Source: JBFMCC01 sp034435275
GTDB lineage: Bacteria > Chloroflexota > Anaerolineae > Anaerolineales > Villigracilaceae
Assembly (NCBI GenBank): GCA_034435275.1
Contig: DAOTXP010000075.1
Location: 1 to 56,499 of the forward strand
Direction: 5' to 3'
Length of the DNA: 56,499 bases
Numbering within the stretch: the stretch's first letter is position 1; each line of letters starts with the position of its first letter. The position numbers and the translations under genes were made by a program. Shown here piece after piece: positions 1 through 8,412 of this stretch. The notes beneath the pieces were generated by a model. The model had not been told where the DNA came from, did no database searches, and saw nothing but the letters and a program-made list of their open reading frames with translations.

Positions 1-393
1 AAGTTCGTGATGGTCTACAACTCGACCATTGGCCTGGAGGCCGCGATCATGGGCGCGGCGGTGTTATGCGCGGGCAAGGCGCGCTTCACGCAATATCCCA
101 CCGTGTTCTTCCCGCAGACGGTGGATGAAGTAAGAAGAAAGATGAAAGAGTTTTTGGATGCCGAGAAAATCGAAGTGCCCGCAGAGTTCAAACGCAATGC
201 GCGCAGGTTCTTGTATTACCAGTTGTTCAGAACATCATTGCCATTTGGAGAGTTTCTTGAGCCATCCGTGCGGACGACGCAGACGCGGTTGAAATCATTC
301 GGGTTGGAGGAGTTGTTGGAGTCGGAGGCGGTGAAGGTGGTTTTGGAGGGGATAGTGGAGGGCGGAGATTTTCTTTTAGGGAACTCTGAGTGA
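1..393 (+). CDS. C-terminal part of a capsule polysaccharide biosynthesis-type protein (5' truncated by window edge)
   Basis: The frame is open from the first base and stops at 391-393, so only the C-terminal ~130 residues are present. The segment YNSTIGLEAAIMG followed by a Val/Leu stretch and AGKARF resembles the C-terminal nucleotide-sugar-binding half of capsule synthesis/export proteins (KpsS/LipB-like, GT-B fold), where a Y-N-S-T-x-G-L-E-A signature precedes the donor site. The tail is Glu-rich and less conserved. Family placement is by motif only; another GT-B glycosyltransferase is possible. It fits the surface-polysaccharide locus that follows, although it is separated from it by a minus-strand gene. 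Confidence 0.6.
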   Translation, partial: KFVMVYNSTIGLEAAIMGAAVLCAGKARFTQYPTVFFPQTVDEVRRKMKEFLDAEKIEVPAEFKRNARRFLYYQLFRTSLPFGEFLEPSVRTTQTRLKSFGLEELLESEAVKVVLEGIVEGGDFLLGNSE

Positions 394-411
394 GACGGAT
401 ACACTCCAACA

Positions 412-3400
412 TCACGGGGTAATGAACTTGCTCGGCGCGATAAGCGCTCCATACCAATACAAGCTTCCATCTGGCAGGCGCGTGGCGTAGAGCAGGGCCT
501 CGCCTGCGCCGTTCAGGCCCCAGCCGGAGACGAATAGCGCCTGTGACTTGGATGGGTCAAGTCCCATGATGGCGTAGGGATTAAAGCCGCCCAACAGGGC
601 ATTGAGGTCCTTGTTGGGATCGGCAATCAGAACTGTGTTCGCACCGATGTAATTATTCCGCAACTGCTCGATGGCTTCGTCCGGCGTGGAGGCGAATCCC
701 TGGGATTGCCAGAAGGCGAAGATGAAGGATTGGTCCATCAGGACTTTCGCTACATCGTAGTTTCGAGCGTTCAATGCCTCGACCACGGTCTGGTTGAACC
801 GCGTGAAATCGCGCGTGACCAGTTCGAAGGTCTGCTCGACGCCGTTGGCATTGACCGTGTAGCGGGCTGGCGGCAGGCTGCCCACATCCAACGCGACAAC
901 CTGCTCGAAGGGAGTCGGTACAGGATTGCACACCGCAAGCGGATCGGTGGCCGTCGTCAATGTCAACCGGAATGTGTTGCCATCGCGCATCTGACTGATC
1001 GAGGAGATCGTCGTGCAACCGCTGTCGGGGAGTTGGCCTCGTACAACGGCATTGGCCCCCAGCGGCTGTGTCTCTACAATTTGGAGTTCCACGCTTTGGA
1101 CAGGAGCGAGGTTGGCAATGGCTGTCGCCGTCGGTGTAGGGGTGGGCGTCGAGGGCAGCCACGTAAAGGTCGAGACAATGGTACCGAAGACCGCCGATTC
1201 AGCCGCCTCGTCGAAGACGGGCGGTGCCGGGGTGGGAAAATTGCCCGGGTTGAGCGAATGCAGGACGAAGTCCAGGCTGACGCAGACGTTGCCCCTCAGC
1301 GTCGAATAGGCGACCCATTGATAGAGATTTCCCGCCGCGCCTTCCGCCCCGGTCTCTTTCAGGAAGGGGATGCCGTTGATCGTCACCATCTCGGAGGATT
1401 GCGAACCCAGCGGGCTTTTACACACGCTGAGATTCTCCGCAACGATGACCTCCAGATACTTTTCCACCAGATTCGTGTCATGCCGGAAAGGCAGGTCAAT
1501 GCGGGCGTAATTGGGATCCTGGCTGGGGAGGTCTTCGAGGCGCGGCGGATACATGAGCGTGAAGCCATAATGGGAGTTGGTGTATAACAGCCAATCGCCG
1601 GTGAAAGGGGTAGGCGTTGGCGTCGCTGTGGATGTGGCCGTAACCGTTGGCGTGGGCATGAAGGTCGGCGTTGCGGTGGGCATGACGGTTGGCGTCACGG
1701 GCGGGCCCTCGGCGCGGATAATATACGGCGCGGTCCATCTCGCCCGGTCCCCGTTGGGACTGCCGGTTGCAAGGATGGTCAGGATGAAGCGTACGCTCTG
1801 CCCGGCCAGCGGAGTCAGGTTCAGGTCAGCGGTATAGTTGAGGCCTTCGTTTTTCTCGCGGAAGGTCCAGAAGTTCTTGAGGGAGCCGGTGGCGGTCAGG
1901 TAATCCAACTGGAAGGTCACATAACAACTGTAACCGTATTCGCATCCGATCACGGCGCGGAAGCGGTCTCCGGGTTGAACAGTGAACGCGGGGTAAATGC
2001 CCTGAATGTAACCGTTGTATTTGTTCTCGGGCGCCACCAGCAACGAAGGAGCAGGGCCCATCGTTCCATCTTCCAGGTGGGTGGAATTCGAGGAGATCAC
2101 GAATCCATTGCGATCACCATCCGCGCCCGGGCACGGCAGGGTGCCCGCGCCGCTTTTCCACTGCGCGGAGCAGGCATTCGCGACGAAGTCATAGCCAGTG
2201 CCGGCAGGTATCTCGCCGGCGACATTGATCTCCACCCAGATGGGATTGGCCGCGTTCGTACCGACGCCGAACAACGCGCCGCCGGCGGTGCCCAACACCC
2301 AGTTGCCGCGATAGCGCCCGGCGGTGGCCGGCGCGGCCATGTTGACCGTGAGATCGACCGTCTCGCCCGGGGACACGGCGCGCGGCAGGTTGATCGAGGT
2401 GGGCGCGCTCATCTGCTCCCCGCTGTAGTAGAGGAATTTGTAGGCGGTCGTCCAGCCGCAGCTGCCCGAATTTTTCACCCGCCAGGTTTTCGTGAAGGCC
2501 GCGCCCGGCGAAAAGAAAGTCCCGTCCGGCACGGTAATGTCTGCAACGAACGAAGCCTTGTTACATCCAGTTGATCCGATTGTGGGAGGCGGCTGGTTGA
2601 ACGCGGTCGCGGTGGGTGTGAAGGGTGGGAGAGGTGTAAAGGTAAACGGAGGCGACTCCACAGTCCCGGTGCGGACGATGCGCGGCGAGCCCCAGAGGGC
2701 GCGGTCGCCGGTGGAATATCCGGTGGCGAGAATCATCAGGACGAATCGCACGCGCTGCCCGGCCAGGCGGCTCAGGTCAATGTTGGCGCGATAGAATCGG
2801 CCCTCGTACGCTTCCCTGAAGGACCACAGTTCTTTCTGGTTCCCGGCCGGGGTGACGTAATCAATGCGGAATGTTACATAGCAACCCGTCGCGCCGAACT
2901 CGCAGTTGACGAGCGTCTGCAGTTTATCCCCCGCCTGGATTTGAATCTCCGGGTAGGTGGCCTGGAGGTAACCGTTGTATTTGTTGTGCGGGACGAACAG
3001 CAATCCCGGCGACGAATCGAAAGAATCATCTTCAAGATGCGGATTGTTCACTTGATACGAATAACCGCGGCTGTCACCGCTGGTGCCCGGATAGGGCAGA
3101 ATACCCCGCTCGCTTTTCCATTCCGCGTAGGGCGCGTTGGCGACGAAATCATAGACGATGGCGCTGGTCTCGATCACGTTGATGTCCACCCAAAACGGAT
3201 TGCTGGCTGTATCACCGATTCCGAACTGAACGCCGGAGGCGTTGCTTAATTTCCACAGCCCTTTGTAATGACCGGCGGCCATCGGCGCGGTCAGGTTGAC
3301 CGACATGTCCAGCATCTGGCCGGGCGGGACGTTGACGGGAATATTTAACGCGGGCGGCGCGCTCATGGCGTCGCCGCCGGCCCATACGAGGGAATAGGCT

Positions 3401-3606
3401 GTATTCCACGTGCATGTGCCGTTGTTCAATAACCGCCAGGTCTTGGTGAATGTCGTGCCGGGCGCGAAGGCGGTCCCATCCGGGACGGTGAGGTCTGAGA
3501 TGAATTGCGCGGAATCGCAATATGTATCCGCCTTCGCAGAAGGAACGACCTGGGTTGTCAACAGCCCCGCTAGAATGAGCGTGCCAAGAGCCATCCGTCT
3601 GAACAC
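412..3606 (-). CDS. Large secreted protein with two NBR1-like FW domains, each followed by a partner beta domain
   Basis: The protein has 1064 residues. The start is GTG with GGAGG 4 bases upstream; ATG at 3594 is an alternative. A signal peptide spans residues 1-26 and ends in AKA. FW (NBR1-Ig-like) domains lie at about 30-145 and 348-465, with VPDGT, KTW and G(T/S)C(T/G)W signatures and the closing W-V-(D/E)-I-N-V. Each is followed by a ~160-residue domain beginning YDFVANA and ending with LAGQ-x-VRF and W-x-x-P-x-I-(V/I)-R (about 152-312 and 473-632). A Thr/Pro-rich linker (635-670), a beta-type region to ~825, a second Thr/Pro stretch and a ~200-residue C-terminal domain follow. It is probably an extracellular surface protein; ligands are unknown. 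Bacterial FW domains are related to the domain of eukaryotic NBR1 and ILRUN, but their bacterial role is not established. Confidence 0.8.
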   Translation of the reverse strand: MFRRMALGTLILAGLLTTQVVPSAKADTYCDSAQFISDLTVPDGTAFAPGTTFTKTWRLLNNGTCTWNTAYSLVWAGGDAMSAPPALNIPVNVPPGQMLDMSVNLTAPMAAGHYKGLWKLSNASGVQFGIGDTASNPFWVDINVIETSAIVYDFVANAPYAEWKSERGILPYPGTSGDSRGYSYQVNNPHLEDDSFDSSPGLLFVPHNKYNGYLQATYPEIQIQAGDKLQTLVNCEFGATGCYVTFRIDYVTPAGNQKELWSFREAYEGRFYRANIDLSRLAGQRVRFVLMILATGYSTGDRALWGSPRIVRTGTVESPPFTFTPLPPFTPTATAFNQPPPTIGSTGCNKASFVADITVPDGTFFSPGAAFTKTWRVKNSGSCGWTTAYKFLYYSGEQMSAPTSINLPRAVSPGETVDLTVNMAAPATAGRYRGNWVLGTAGGALFGVGTNAANPIWVEINVAGEIPAGTGYDFVANACSAQWKSGAGTLPCPGADGDRNGFVISSNSTHLEDGTMGPAPSLLVAPENKYNGYIQGIYPAFTVQPGDRFRAVIGCEYGYSCYVTFQLDYLTATGSLKNFWTFREKNEGLNYTADLNLTPLAGQSVRFILTILATGSPNGDRARWTAPYIIRAEGPPVTPTVMPTATPTFMPTPTVTATSTATPTPTPFTGDWLLYTNSHYGFTLMYPPRLEDLPSQDPNYARIDLPFRHDTNLVEKYLEVIVAENLSVCKSPLGSQSSEMVTINGIPFLKETGAEGAAGNLYQWVAYSTLRGNVCVSLDFVLHSLNPGNFPTPAPPVFDEAAESAVFGTIVSTFTWLPSTPTPTPTATAIANLAPVQSVELQIVETQPLGANAVVRGQLPDSGCTTISSISQMRDGNTFRLTLTTATDPLAVCNPVPTPFEQVVALDVGSLPPARYTVNANGVEQTFELVTRDFTRFNQTVVEALNARNYDVAKVLMDQSFIFAFWQSQGFASTPDEAIEQLRNNYIGANTVLIADPNKDLNALLGGFNPYAIMGLDPSKSQALFVSGWGLNGAGEALLYATRLPDGSLYWYGALIAPSKFITP

Positions 3607-3635
3607 AAGACCTCCGGACGAAACGCTTCGCGATG

Positions 3636-3641
3636 ATTATA
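3636..3641 (-). promoter_or_regulatory. Perfect -10 box for the two-FW-domain protein gene
   Basis: TATAAT reads on the minus strand about 30 bases upstream of the GTG start, leaving a short leader that contains the GGAGG ribosome binding site. No convincing -35 was seen. Confidence 0.5.
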
Positions 3642-3702
3642 ACCCTCATCCTAAAACTGGACCGATTCGGTATTCAATCGGTCAACAGATACAAAGTCGT
3701 GG

Positions 3703-3708
3703 TTTAAT
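3703..3708 (+). promoter_or_regulatory. TTTAAT -10 box exactly 6 bases before a start codon (leaderless signature)
   Basis: TTTAAT is followed by six bases and then ATG at 3715. There is no Shine-Dalgarno sequence. With usual spacing the transcript would begin at the A of ATG. It belongs to the series also seen at 7738, 23157, 40934, 40999, 45897 and 51579. Confidence 0.5.
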
Positions 3709-3714
3709 ATCCCC

Positions 3715-4572
3715 ATGCCTCTCAAATCCACTCTGCGCGCCCTTCTCTACCAAACCGAAAAACTCGCCCGGCGCGCCCGCTTCGCGTCCCTGTCTGCGCC
3801 GCAGAACGGCTGGCCGATCCTGCTGGGTATCTCCTTCCCCAAGAGCGGCACACACCTGCTCGACCAGATTCTGCTCGGCTTCTCGAAGGTTGCACCGTTC
3901 GCGAAACGCCTTCATTCGTTCTACGCCGAATATGAGGGCGAAAGCGGACGCAAGCGTACGCCGCAGCAGGCCCTCGACTGGCTGGATTCCCTCCGTCCCT
4001 GCGACGTGGCCTCGGCGCATCTCTTCGCGCGACCCGCGGCCGCCTCGCGCGTGACCTCGTCCGCGTTCGTGCCCTATTTCATCTTCCGCGACCCGCGCGA
4101 CGTGGTCGTCTCGCATGTCTTCTACGTCACCGAGATGGAAGCGCGCCACGTCCACCACGAGTATTATCAATCGCTTTCCGATTTCGACTCGCGCCTCAAG
4201 GTGAGCATTCTGGGAAGACCCGATACGATGATCGAATTTCCAAATATTGCCGAGCGCTTTGCCCCCTATCTCGGCTGGCTGGATTGGCCCGAAGTGCTGG
4301 CGCTTCATTTCGAGGACCTGGTCAACGACCGCGCTGCGGCATTGACTCGCATCATGCATCATTTCTTGGCCCGCGTACCTCTCGCGATTCCACAGAAAAC
4401 GATTCTCGATTCCCTTGAGGCCTCCATCAACCCGGGCAAGTCTCCCACCTTCCGTTCGGGAAAGACGGGTGAATGGAGGAAGTATTTCACCGATGAGCAT
4501 AAGAAGATTTTCAAAGACGTGGCGGGAGAGTTGTTGGTAAGATTGGGATATGAGGAGAATAATGATTGGTAA
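3715..4572 (+). CDS. Sulfotransferase-family protein
   Basis: The protein has 285 residues. PKSGTH at 42-47 matches the 5'-phosphosulfate-binding loop of PAPS-dependent sulfotransferases, and FRDPRDVVVSH (124-134) matches the 3'-phosphate-binding motif with its Arg and Ser. Sulfotransferases move sulfate from PAPS to a hydroxyl or amine; in this setting a glycan or glycolipid is the likely acceptor. It is the first of three unrelated-in-detail sulfotransferases here (others at 18585 and 22372). The stop codon is directly followed by a dispersed repeat. No signal peptide or membrane segment is visible, so a cytoplasmic or membrane-peripheral enzyme is expected. Confidence 0.8.
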   Translation: MPLKSTLRALLYQTEKLARRARFASLSAPQNGWPILLGISFPKSGTHLLDQILLGFSKVAPFAKRLHSFYAEYEGESGRKRTPQQALDWLDSLRPCDVASAHLFARPAAASRVTSSAFVPYFIFRDPRDVVVSHVFYVTEMEARHVHHEYYQSLSDFDSRLKVSILGRPDTMIEFPNIAERFAPYLGWLDWPEVLALHFEDLVNDRAAALTRIMHHFLARVPLAIPQKTILDSLEASINPGKSPTFRSGKTGEWRKYFTDEHKKIFKDVAGELLVRLGYEENNDW

Positions 4573-4574
4573 CC

Positions 4575-4635
4575 TGTCATTGCGAGGGGCCCTGAGCGAA
4601 GCGCAGCGAAGTCGAAGGGCGACGAAGCAATCTCC
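4575..4635 (+). repeat. Dispersed REP/MITE-like repeat, left copy
   Basis: It begins with TGTCATTGCGAGG (4575-4587) and ends with ACGAAGCAATCTCC (4622-4635). Both ends recur in inverted orientation at 5143-5184. The middle (4590-4619) contains a second palindromic motif, CCCTGAGCGAAGCG to GTCGAAGGG, whose 14-base core recurs inverted at 15505-15518. The repeat begins two bases after the sulfotransferase stop codon. Confidence 0.8.
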
Positions 4636-4736
4636 AAGTAAAGGGCTGAGGCTCCTCGACGCGGAGTAGTTAACTAAGCGCGATGCCTCCATCGAACAGA
4701 GATCTGCAATGGCAGGTATAGAGTGAGAGTAAGTAT

Positions 4737-5033
4737 ATGGGTAATCGACAATATGCTGTTTACATAATGACCAACTCTTACCATACGGTCCTTTACACGG
4801 GCGTAACCAACAACCTGCAACGCCGGGTATTGGAACATAAGAATAAGAAAGGTGGCTCGTTTGCTAAAAAATACAATGCGGACAAATTGGTATATTATGA
4901 GGTTGGCAATGACGTCAACCAGGCCATATTTCACGAAAAACAAATCAAGGCAGGTTCGCGTCAAAAGAAGATTAATCTGATAGATGCTTTCAATCCTGAG
5001 TGGAAGGATTTGTACGATGACCTTTTTGCTTGA
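4737..5033 (+). CDS. Small GIY-YIG family nuclease
   Basis: The protein has 98 residues, the usual size of stand-alone UPF0213/YhbQ-type GIY-YIG proteins. The motif is in variant form, VYI at 8-10 and LYTG at 19-22. The expected Arg (R29) and His (H34) follow in GVTNNLQRRVLEH, and the metal-binding Glu is E67 in FHEKQIK. Single-domain members are DNA endonuclease-like; cellular roles are poorly defined. Base composition is much lower in GC than neighbouring genes, suggesting transfer. The gene stands alone, with about 100 bases on each side between it and the inverted repeat copies. No strong ribosome binding site is seen. Confidence 0.85.
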   Translation: MGNRQYAVYIMTNSYHTVLYTGVTNNLQRRVLEHKNKKGGSFAKKYNADKLVYYEVGNDVNQAIFHEKQIKAGSRQKKINLIDAFNPEWKDLYDDLFA

Positions 5034-5142
5034 CGGTTTCCAGCGTATAAGAGCATTTCTGCAAGTTCATAATGATCTTCGCGACGGATGCCATTCCCGA
5101 TTAAGTGACAAATGCACGCCGATAAGATTTGTCCGTTTAACT

Positions 5143-5184
5143 GGAGATTGCTTCGTTGCGGAGAACACCCTCCTCGCAATGACA
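5143..5184 (-). repeat. Dispersed REP/MITE-like repeat, right (inverted) copy
   Basis: GGAGATTGCTTCGT (5143-5156) and CCTCGCAATGACA (5172-5184) are the exact inverse of the ends of the copy at 4575-4635. The centre is shorter and different. It ends 6 bases before the start codon of the next glycosyltransferase, so it may influence that gene's expression. Confidence 0.8.
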
Positions 5185-5190
5185 TAGGCT

Positions 5191-6123
5191 ATGAATTGTT
5201 CCCTCGTCATCCGCGCGTATAACGAAGAGAAGCACATCGGACGTCTGCTGGAGGGGATTCGACAGCAGACGGTCAGGGATGTGGAAATCATCCTCGTCGA
5301 TTCGGGGTCGACAGACTCCACCGTTCCCATCGCCGAAGCGTTCGGGGCACGGGTTGTGCGGATCCCGTCAGCGGAGTTCACGTTTGGGCGCTCGCTCAAC
5401 TTCGGGGTCCGCGAAGCGACGCGTGAACTGGTCGTCATCGCCAGCGCGCACGTCCATCCGGTCTATCCCGATTGGCTGGAGACCTTACTCCGTCCGTTTG
5501 AAGACGAAAAGGTCGCGCTCACTTACGGTAAACAGCGCGGACCCGCGTCCGCGAAGTTTTCGGAACAGCAGATCTATCATCAGTGGTATCCCGATGTGAG
5601 CAAGCCGCGGCAGGAGACTGCCTTTTGCAACAACGCCAATGCCGCCATCCGAAAACGCTTGTGGGAGGTGCATCCCTACGATGAAACGCTGACCGGGCTG
5701 GAAGATCTGGAGTGGGCCAAGTGGGCGAAGGAGCAGGGATACGCCATCGCGTACGCGGCCGAGGCGGAGGTCGTGCACGTGCACAACGAGACGCCGCGCG
5801 GTGTGTTCAATCGTTACCGCCGTGAAGCCATGGCTTTCCGGCAGATTCATCCTGAGGCGCATTTCAGTTTGTATGATTTTATGCGTCTGACGACGACCAA
5901 CATCTTAAGCGACCTGTGGCATGCGGCGCGCGAGCGCGTGCTGTGGAAAAACATCGCCTCGATATTCTGGTTCCGCTTCATGCAATTCCACGGCACGCGC
6001 ATGGGACATCGCGAGACGAGTCTGGTCACGCCGCAACTGCGTGAGACGTTTTATTATGCGCGGGAGAGAAAGAGAAAAGAGGGAACAAAAAGGGATGTCG
6101 AGCCGATTCGGTATAAGGAATGA
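5191..6123 (+). CDS. Glycosyltransferase family 2 protein
   Basis: The protein has 310 residues with a GT-A fold. It starts with the nucleotide-binding strand (VIRAYNEE at 6-13) and has VDSGSTD at 36-42. The usual metal-binding Asp-x-Asp position reads S-A-H-V-H-P, as in some rhamnosyltransferase-like GT2 enzymes where this site is altered. NNANAAIRK and GLEDLEW supply the acceptor and catalytic-base region. It transfers a sugar from an NDP donor to a growing glycan; donor and acceptor cannot be read from sequence. Start and upstream region lie directly against a repeat copy, so its promoter may be repeat-derived. Confidence 0.85.
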   Translation: MNCSLVIRAYNEEKHIGRLLEGIRQQTVRDVEIILVDSGSTDSTVPIAEAFGARVVRIPSAEFTFGRSLNFGVREATRELVVIASAHVHPVYPDWLETLLRPFEDEKVALTYGKQRGPASAKFSEQQIYHQWYPDVSKPRQETAFCNNANAAIRKRLWEVHPYDETLTGLEDLEWAKWAKEQGYAIAYAAEAEVVHVHNETPRGVFNRYRREAMAFRQIHPEAHFSLYDFMRLTTTNILSDLWHAARERVLWKNIASIFWFRFMQFHGTRMGHRETSLVTPQLRETFYYARERKRKEGTKRDVEPIRYKE

Positions 6124-6160
6124 CTTCCCCTCCTGCCGCTTGAAAGGGACACCGCGGGTT

Positions 6161-6166
6161 TATAAT
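6161..6166 (+). promoter_or_regulatory. Perfect TATAAT -10 box before the first sulfatase-like gene
   Basis: TATAAT has TTGAAA (6140-6145) 15 bases upstream, a short spacing. It predicts a start near 6173 and a ~20-base leader to ATG 6196, with GGAG at 6177-6180. It suggests a separate transcription start inside the polysaccharide locus. Confidence 0.45.
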
Positions 6167-6195
6167 GTCTGCTCTTGGAGCGATGTTTACGGTAT

Positions 6196-7740
6196 ATGCC
6201 GAAAAACCGCATAACGTTCTCTGAATACCCCTGGCACGCCTTTTTGTTTGCCGTCTTCCCGATCCTGAGCCTGCTGGCGCATAACACCGGGCAGGTGGCT
6301 TACTCCGCGGCCGTCCGGTCGCTGGTGGTGAACCTGGTCACTTCGGGGGGCCTGTTCCTGCTGGCGAAATGGCTCCTGCACAACTGGCAGAGGGCCGGGG
6401 TGCTGGTCACGGCGGCGAATCTGCTTTTCTTTTCATACGGCCACGTCTACACCATCTTGAAAGATCAGGAGACGGTGCTTGCCCTGATCGGCCGTCATCG
6501 CTATTTGGGAGTTGTTTGGCTCGGACTGCTCATTTTCTCCATTTGGTGGATCAGAAGGATCAAACCGACCATCCTCACCTCCAGCCTGAACCTCATCACG
6601 CTATTCCTGTTGATTTCCCCCATTTACACGCTGGTCTCTTTTGAGTATTCCAACTGGCAAGCCCGCTCGGCCGAAGTGCAGGATGGTCCTGACATCGCCT
6701 TTCTGGGCGATCTCTCCGCCTCCCCCGATTCGCCCGACGTGTATTTCATCGTCCTTGACCAGTATGCCCGTTCCGACATCCTTGCCGAGTATTTCGACTA
6801 TGACAACTCGGACTTCCTCCGCGAGTTGCAGGATATGGGCTTCTACGTTGCCTCGTGCAGTCAGAGCAATTATCCGTTCACATCCGCTTCCCTGGCCGGG
6901 ACGCTGAACTTCGATTACATCCCTGAATTGGGCGAGGAATTCCAGCCCGGCAACAAGACTTTCTCGCCGCTGTGGCAGGTCATCAAGAACAGCCGGGCCG
7001 AAGCCGCGTTCAGGCAACTGGGCTATCAGGTGATCGCCTTTGAGACCGGTTACAATTTCACCGAATTGGAAGACGCGGACATTTACTACGAACTTTCCTC
7101 CCAGCGCATCAATAATTTCGAGGCACTCCTGTTGAGGAACTCCGCGACGATTCTCCCCATGGACCTGGGCTGGTTCGACCAGTATACCCTCACCGACGAC
7201 GAACGCAAGCGGGAACGGGTGTTGTTCGTGCTGGACCAGTTGGAGCGGATCCCACTCTTACCGGGGAAGAAGTTTGTGTTTGTCCATCTGGTCATGCCGC
7301 ACCCGCCCTTCGTCTTCGGTCCGCAGGGCGAGGCATGGGTGATTCCGCCGTACTACGAGAACGGTGAGACCGGCTACAAGCGGCAGGATTTCCGTCTCGG
7401 ATATCACAACCAAGCCATCTTCATCAGTACGCGCATCGTGGATACCCTGCGGCAGATCATTGCCAACTCCCCCCGCCTGCCAATCATCCTCCTCCAGGCG
7501 GATCACGGGCCGATTACGATTCCGATTGAGGAACGATTGAGCATCCTGAACGCGTATCTGTTCCCGGAGCCGAAACCCGACCTGCATGCCGCCCTTTCGC
7601 CCGTGAACAACTTTCGGCTGGTGTTCGATACATATTTCAACGGCTCTCTGCCGCCTCTTCCCGATAAAAGTTTCTTTGTCGAAATCACTGATCCGTATCG
7701 CTTCGAAGAATTCGAGAACACCTGTATCCCTCAAGAGTAG
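6196..7740 (+). CDS. Membrane protein with alkaline-phosphatase/sulfatase-superfamily domain, paralog 1
   Basis: The protein has 514 residues. ATG 6196 is chosen over an in-frame TTG at 6175. About five membrane spans occupy residues 10-150, followed by an extracytoplasmic catalytic domain. Visible metal-site candidates are Asp in FIVLDQYARSD (~187), His residues in HLVMPHPPFVF and Asp-His in QADHGP (~435). SNYPFT (~224-229) is shared by the paralogs as SNY-x-x-T, and its Thr is the best nucleophile candidate. The layout resembles LtaS/MdoB-type phosphoglycerol or phosphoethanolamine transferases and sulfatase-like proteins. I infer transfer or removal of a phospho- or sulfo-group on a surface glycan; the reaction itself is not determined. 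Confidence 0.7.
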   Translation: MPKNRITFSEYPWHAFLFAVFPILSLLAHNTGQVAYSAAVRSLVVNLVTSGGLFLLAKWLLHNWQRAGVLVTAANLLFFSYGHVYTILKDQETVLALIGRHRYLGVVWLGLLIFSIWWIRRIKPTILTSSLNLITLFLLISPIYTLVSFEYSNWQARSAEVQDGPDIAFLGDLSASPDSPDVYFIVLDQYARSDILAEYFDYDNSDFLRELQDMGFYVASCSQSNYPFTSASLAGTLNFDYIPELGEEFQPGNKTFSPLWQVIKNSRAEAAFRQLGYQVIAFETGYNFTELEDADIYYELSSQRINNFEALLLRNSATILPMDLGWFDQYTLTDDERKRERVLFVLDQLERIPLLPGKKFVFVHLVMPHPPFVFGPQGEAWVIPPYYENGETGYKRQDFRLGYHNQAIFISTRIVDTLRQIIANSPRLPIILLQADHGPITIPIEERLSILNAYLFPEPKPDLHAALSPVNNFRLVFDTYFNGSLPPLPDKSFFVEITDPYRFEEFENTCIPQE

Positions 7741-7743
7741 AAT
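7738..7743 (+). promoter_or_regulatory. TAGAAT -10 box exactly 6 bases before a start codon (leaderless signature)
   Basis: The box overlaps the TAG stop of the preceding gene and is followed by six bases and ATG 7750. No Shine-Dalgarno sequence is present. A leaderless transcript for the cytidylyltransferase gene is inferred. Confidence 0.45.
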
Positions 7744-7749
7744 CCGCGC

Positions 7750-8412
7750 ATGTACAAAATTACTGCTCTCGTTCCCATGCGGCATCATAGCCAGCGCGTG
7801 CCCGGCAAGAACTACCGTCCGCTGGCGGGGAAGCCATTGTTCCATCACATCCTCGCGACCCTGCTGGCCGTCCCTGAGATTGGCGAGGTGGTTGTGGATA
7901 CCGATTCCGAGCCGGTGATGGACGGCCTGCGCCGCCACTTCCCACAGGTGGAGATTGTCGAGCGCCCCGAAGGCCTGCGCGCCGACGATGTCCCGATGAA
8001 CGAAATCCTCCTGCATGACACCGCGCAGTTCCGCGCCGATTTTTATTTACAGACGCACAGCACGAATCCGTTGCTCAAGGCCAGGACAATTTCACACGGA
8101 ATTCAAACGTTCCTGGCGCAATACCCGAAGCACGACTCGCTTTTCTCCGTCACGCGCCTGCAGACTCGCTTGTATTTCGAGGATGGCCGTCCGGTCAATC
8201 ACAACCCGGCGGAACTCATCCAGACCCAGGACCTGCCTCCCGTTTACGAGGAGAACTCCTGTCTGTACCTGTTCACGCGCGAGAATCTGGTGAAGAGACG
8301 TCACCGTATCGGCGAACGGCCGCTGATGTTCGAGATTGACGCGGACGAAGCCTGGGACATTGACGAGGAACTCGATTTCGCCATCTGCGATTTCCTGCTC
8401 AGCCGAACATGA
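7750..8412 (+). CDS. Acylneuraminate (CMP-sugar) cytidylyltransferase family protein
   Basis: The protein has 220 residues. The N-terminal strand and loop P-M-R-H-H-S-Q-R-V-P-G-K-N with downstream KPL match the CTP-binding signature of CMP-NeuAc/CMP-Kdo synthetases (normally R-x-G-S-(K/R)-x-(I/L)-x-x-K-N). VVDTDSE and QTHSTNP supply further nucleotide-sugar contacts, and E-I-D-x-D-E-x-W-D-I-D is the usual C-terminal motif. It would activate a nonulosonic or Kdo-like acid as a CMP-sugar for the locus. The exact sugar is unknown, and no NeuB/NeuC-type synthesis genes lie in the window. It sits between two sulfatase-like paralogs and overlaps the second by 4 bases. Confidence 0.8.
   Translation: MYKITALVPMRHHSQRVPGKNYRPLAGKPLFHHILATLLAVPEIGEVVVDTDSEPVMDGLRRHFPQVEIVERPEGLRADDVPMNEILLHDTAQFRADFYLQTHSTNPLLKARTISHGIQTFLAQYPKHDSLFSVTRLQTRLYFEDGRPVNHNPAELIQTQDLPPVYEENSCLYLFTRENLVKRRHRIGERPLMFEIDADEAWDIDEELDFAICDFLLSRT

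Larger units (their letters stand above)
4575..5184. mobile_element. 610-bp candidate unit: GIY-YIG nuclease gene between inverted repeat copies
   Basis: Outer 13-base arms (4575-4587 and 5172-5184) are perfect inverted repeats. A second perfect 14-base pair (4622-4635 and 5143-5156) lies inside them. The only gene between is a GIY-YIG nuclease that is clearly more AT-rich than its neighbours. No target-site duplication was found, so mobility is an inference. The unit separates a sulfotransferase gene from a glycosyltransferase gene in an otherwise tightly packed locus. Confidence 0.45.

Noticed and set aside
4636..5142. Target-site duplication or complete transposon around the GIY-YIG gene
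   Set aside because: Flanks of the outer arms (GTAACC and TAGGCT) do not match, and there is no transposase; only the inverted repeat arrangement is claimed.
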